Position numbers and translations under genes: made by a program | DNA from: Pirellulaceae bacterium | Lineage (GTDB): Bacteria; Planctomycetota; Planctomycetia; Pirellulales; Pirellulaceae | Reading direction: 5' to 3' | Assembly: GCA_020852965.1 (NCBI GenBank) | Contig: JADYZV010000190.1 | Span: forward strand, 1-34,168 | Length of the DNA stretch: 34,168 nt | The notes under the pieces: model-generated | Seen by the model: only the letters and a program-made list of their open reading frames with translations | Database searches by the model: none | Told to the model about the DNA's origin: nothing | Part shown: in pieces, positions 33,634-34,168 of the stretch | Numbering within the stretch: the first letter of the stretch is position 1 | How the letters are laid out: the number at the start of each line of letters is the position of its first letter

Positions 33634-33903
33634 ATGCCCACAAAATCCGTTCTCGAAGCTCGACGCAACGTTATGATTGTGGTCGTTGTGATCTCACTAC
33701 TTTCGATTGCGATTGCAGCGTGGACATTTGCCGGTGACGGAACAGAAAGATTTTTCTATTGTCTAATGGGTGTTGGTATAACATCCGCCGTGATTGCGCG
33801 ATTCATCTGGCGTTGCCCCTTCTGCAACGTTTGGCTTGGCAAAGGCTGGAGCAAACCTTCATGCCCGAAATGTGAAAAGTCTTTTGCATCGGACTCAGAA
33901 TGA
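33634..33903 (+). CDS. Small membrane protein with a zinc-ribbon tail
   Basis: This 89-residue protein starts at ATG 33634 (MPTKSVLEARRN); the open frame extends upstream through the inverted repeat, but that part looks non-coding. Two hydrophobic segments (about 14-31 and 39-55) are followed by a cytoplasmic or exposed CPFCNVWLGKGWSKPSCPKC motif (two CxxC pairs, about 60-79), a zinc ribbon. I do not know a function. It is the last gene clearly seen in the window. Confidence 0.65.
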   Translation: MPTKSVLEARRNVMIVVVVISLLSIAIAAWTFAGDGTERFFYCLMGVGITSAVIARFIWRCPFCNVWLGKGWSKPSCPKCEKSFASDSE

Positions 33904-34168
33904 ATGACTCGCTGGTCAACGCAGACCTTGATTCCTTTGGACTTATGCGACACAATGCGGACGAACAACACGGATGCACGCCAGTTCGCGATGCCGTTCA
34001 GCTTGCTAAAATATTCAACACGCGAACGACGTGATCCTCGACGACTATGAAGTCCTGGGTTTGACAAGTGACGGTCGCCACTTTTTTTGGGAGCTCTTGG
34101 TTTTTACATGATAGGGGTTGTCGGTAGGTGCCTTCGTCGGAGCCGCCTGTCGGTCGCTCACCCCGGCG
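33904..34168. other. Right-end region without a clear gene
   Basis: After the zinc-ribbon gene, a 48-residue frame (33904-34050) starts directly behind its stop, and a 26-residue frame (34031-34111) encodes DDYEVLGLTSDGRHFFWELL, which looks like the tail of a protein. Neither is convincing as a whole gene. The stretch may be a gene remnant or the start of something cut by the window edge. Confidence 0.3.

Noticed and set aside
1-34168. CRISPR arrays, tRNA/rRNA genes and intact transposases
   Set aside because: I looked for regularly spaced repeats, tRNA-like cloverleafs and transposase motifs and saw none.

Overview
The window looks like a chromosomal segment of a planctomycete, probably a Pirellulaceae (Rhodopirellula/Blastopirellula-like) bacterium. 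This is inferred from protein character only: a DUF4058 protein, a large PQQ-repeat (BamB-like) protein, EF-hand secreted proteins, frequent GTG/TTG starts, and moderate GC content. No rRNA, tRNA, CRISPR array or complete insertion sequence was found. Region A (about 0.3-18.6 kb, + strand) is a large exopolysaccharide or O-antigen-type locus. It holds a small secreted protein, a Wza-like OPX lipoprotein, an orphan lipoprotein, an O-antigen ligase/polymerase-like membrane protein, and an ABC-type polysaccharide exporter (Wzm-like permease and Wzt-like ATPase with a C-terminal cargo-domain extension). These are followed by two methyltransferases, six glycosyltransferases (two GT2, four GT4-like), a hexapeptide acyltransferase, a PaaK/CapK-like adenylate-forming enzyme and a deacetylase-like protein. 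Many of these genes overlap by ATGA or lie within a few bases of each other, so they are probably co-transcribed. Region B (18.66-21.9 kb, - strand) holds a polyprenyl-phosphate sugar-1-phosphate transferase (the initiating enzyme) and a Wzc/GumC-like co-polymerase whose kinase domain has lost its Walker A and Walker B signatures. The locus therefore mixes Wzx/Wzy-type parts (Wza, Wzc, initiating transferase, ligase/polymerase) with an ABC exporter, and no Wzx flippase is visible. Region C (22.4-27.3 kb) looks like a signalling module. On the - strand are a secreted triple EF-hand, Gly/Pro-rich protein, an OmpR-family response regulator and a sensor kinase with a Pro/Arg-rich periplasmic insert. 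Divergent on the + strand is a membrane-anchored PQQ/beta-propeller protein. The shared intergenic region carries two inverted copies of a direct-repeat operator (CCTTCAY, five bases, CTTAAGG), one pointing at each gene. One copy sits at PhoB/OmpR-like spacing, 10 bases before a TATACT -10 box. This is the most interesting signal in the window. Region D (27.3-27.5 kb) is a non-coding cluster of a dispersed repeat that includes a perfect 24-bp inverted repeat; another copy lies at 18-40, so the repeats bracket regions A-C. Region E (27.5-33.2 kb, - strand) holds a DUF4058 protein and a tightly overlapping set: a beta-class DNA methyltransferase, a flippase-like (UPF0104/LPG-synthase-TM) membrane protein, a GtrB/Dpm1-like GT2 and a GT-C-like membrane protein. 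The right end (33.2-34.2 kb) holds a short tandem repeat, an 18-bp imperfect inverted repeat and a small membrane zinc-ribbon protein.
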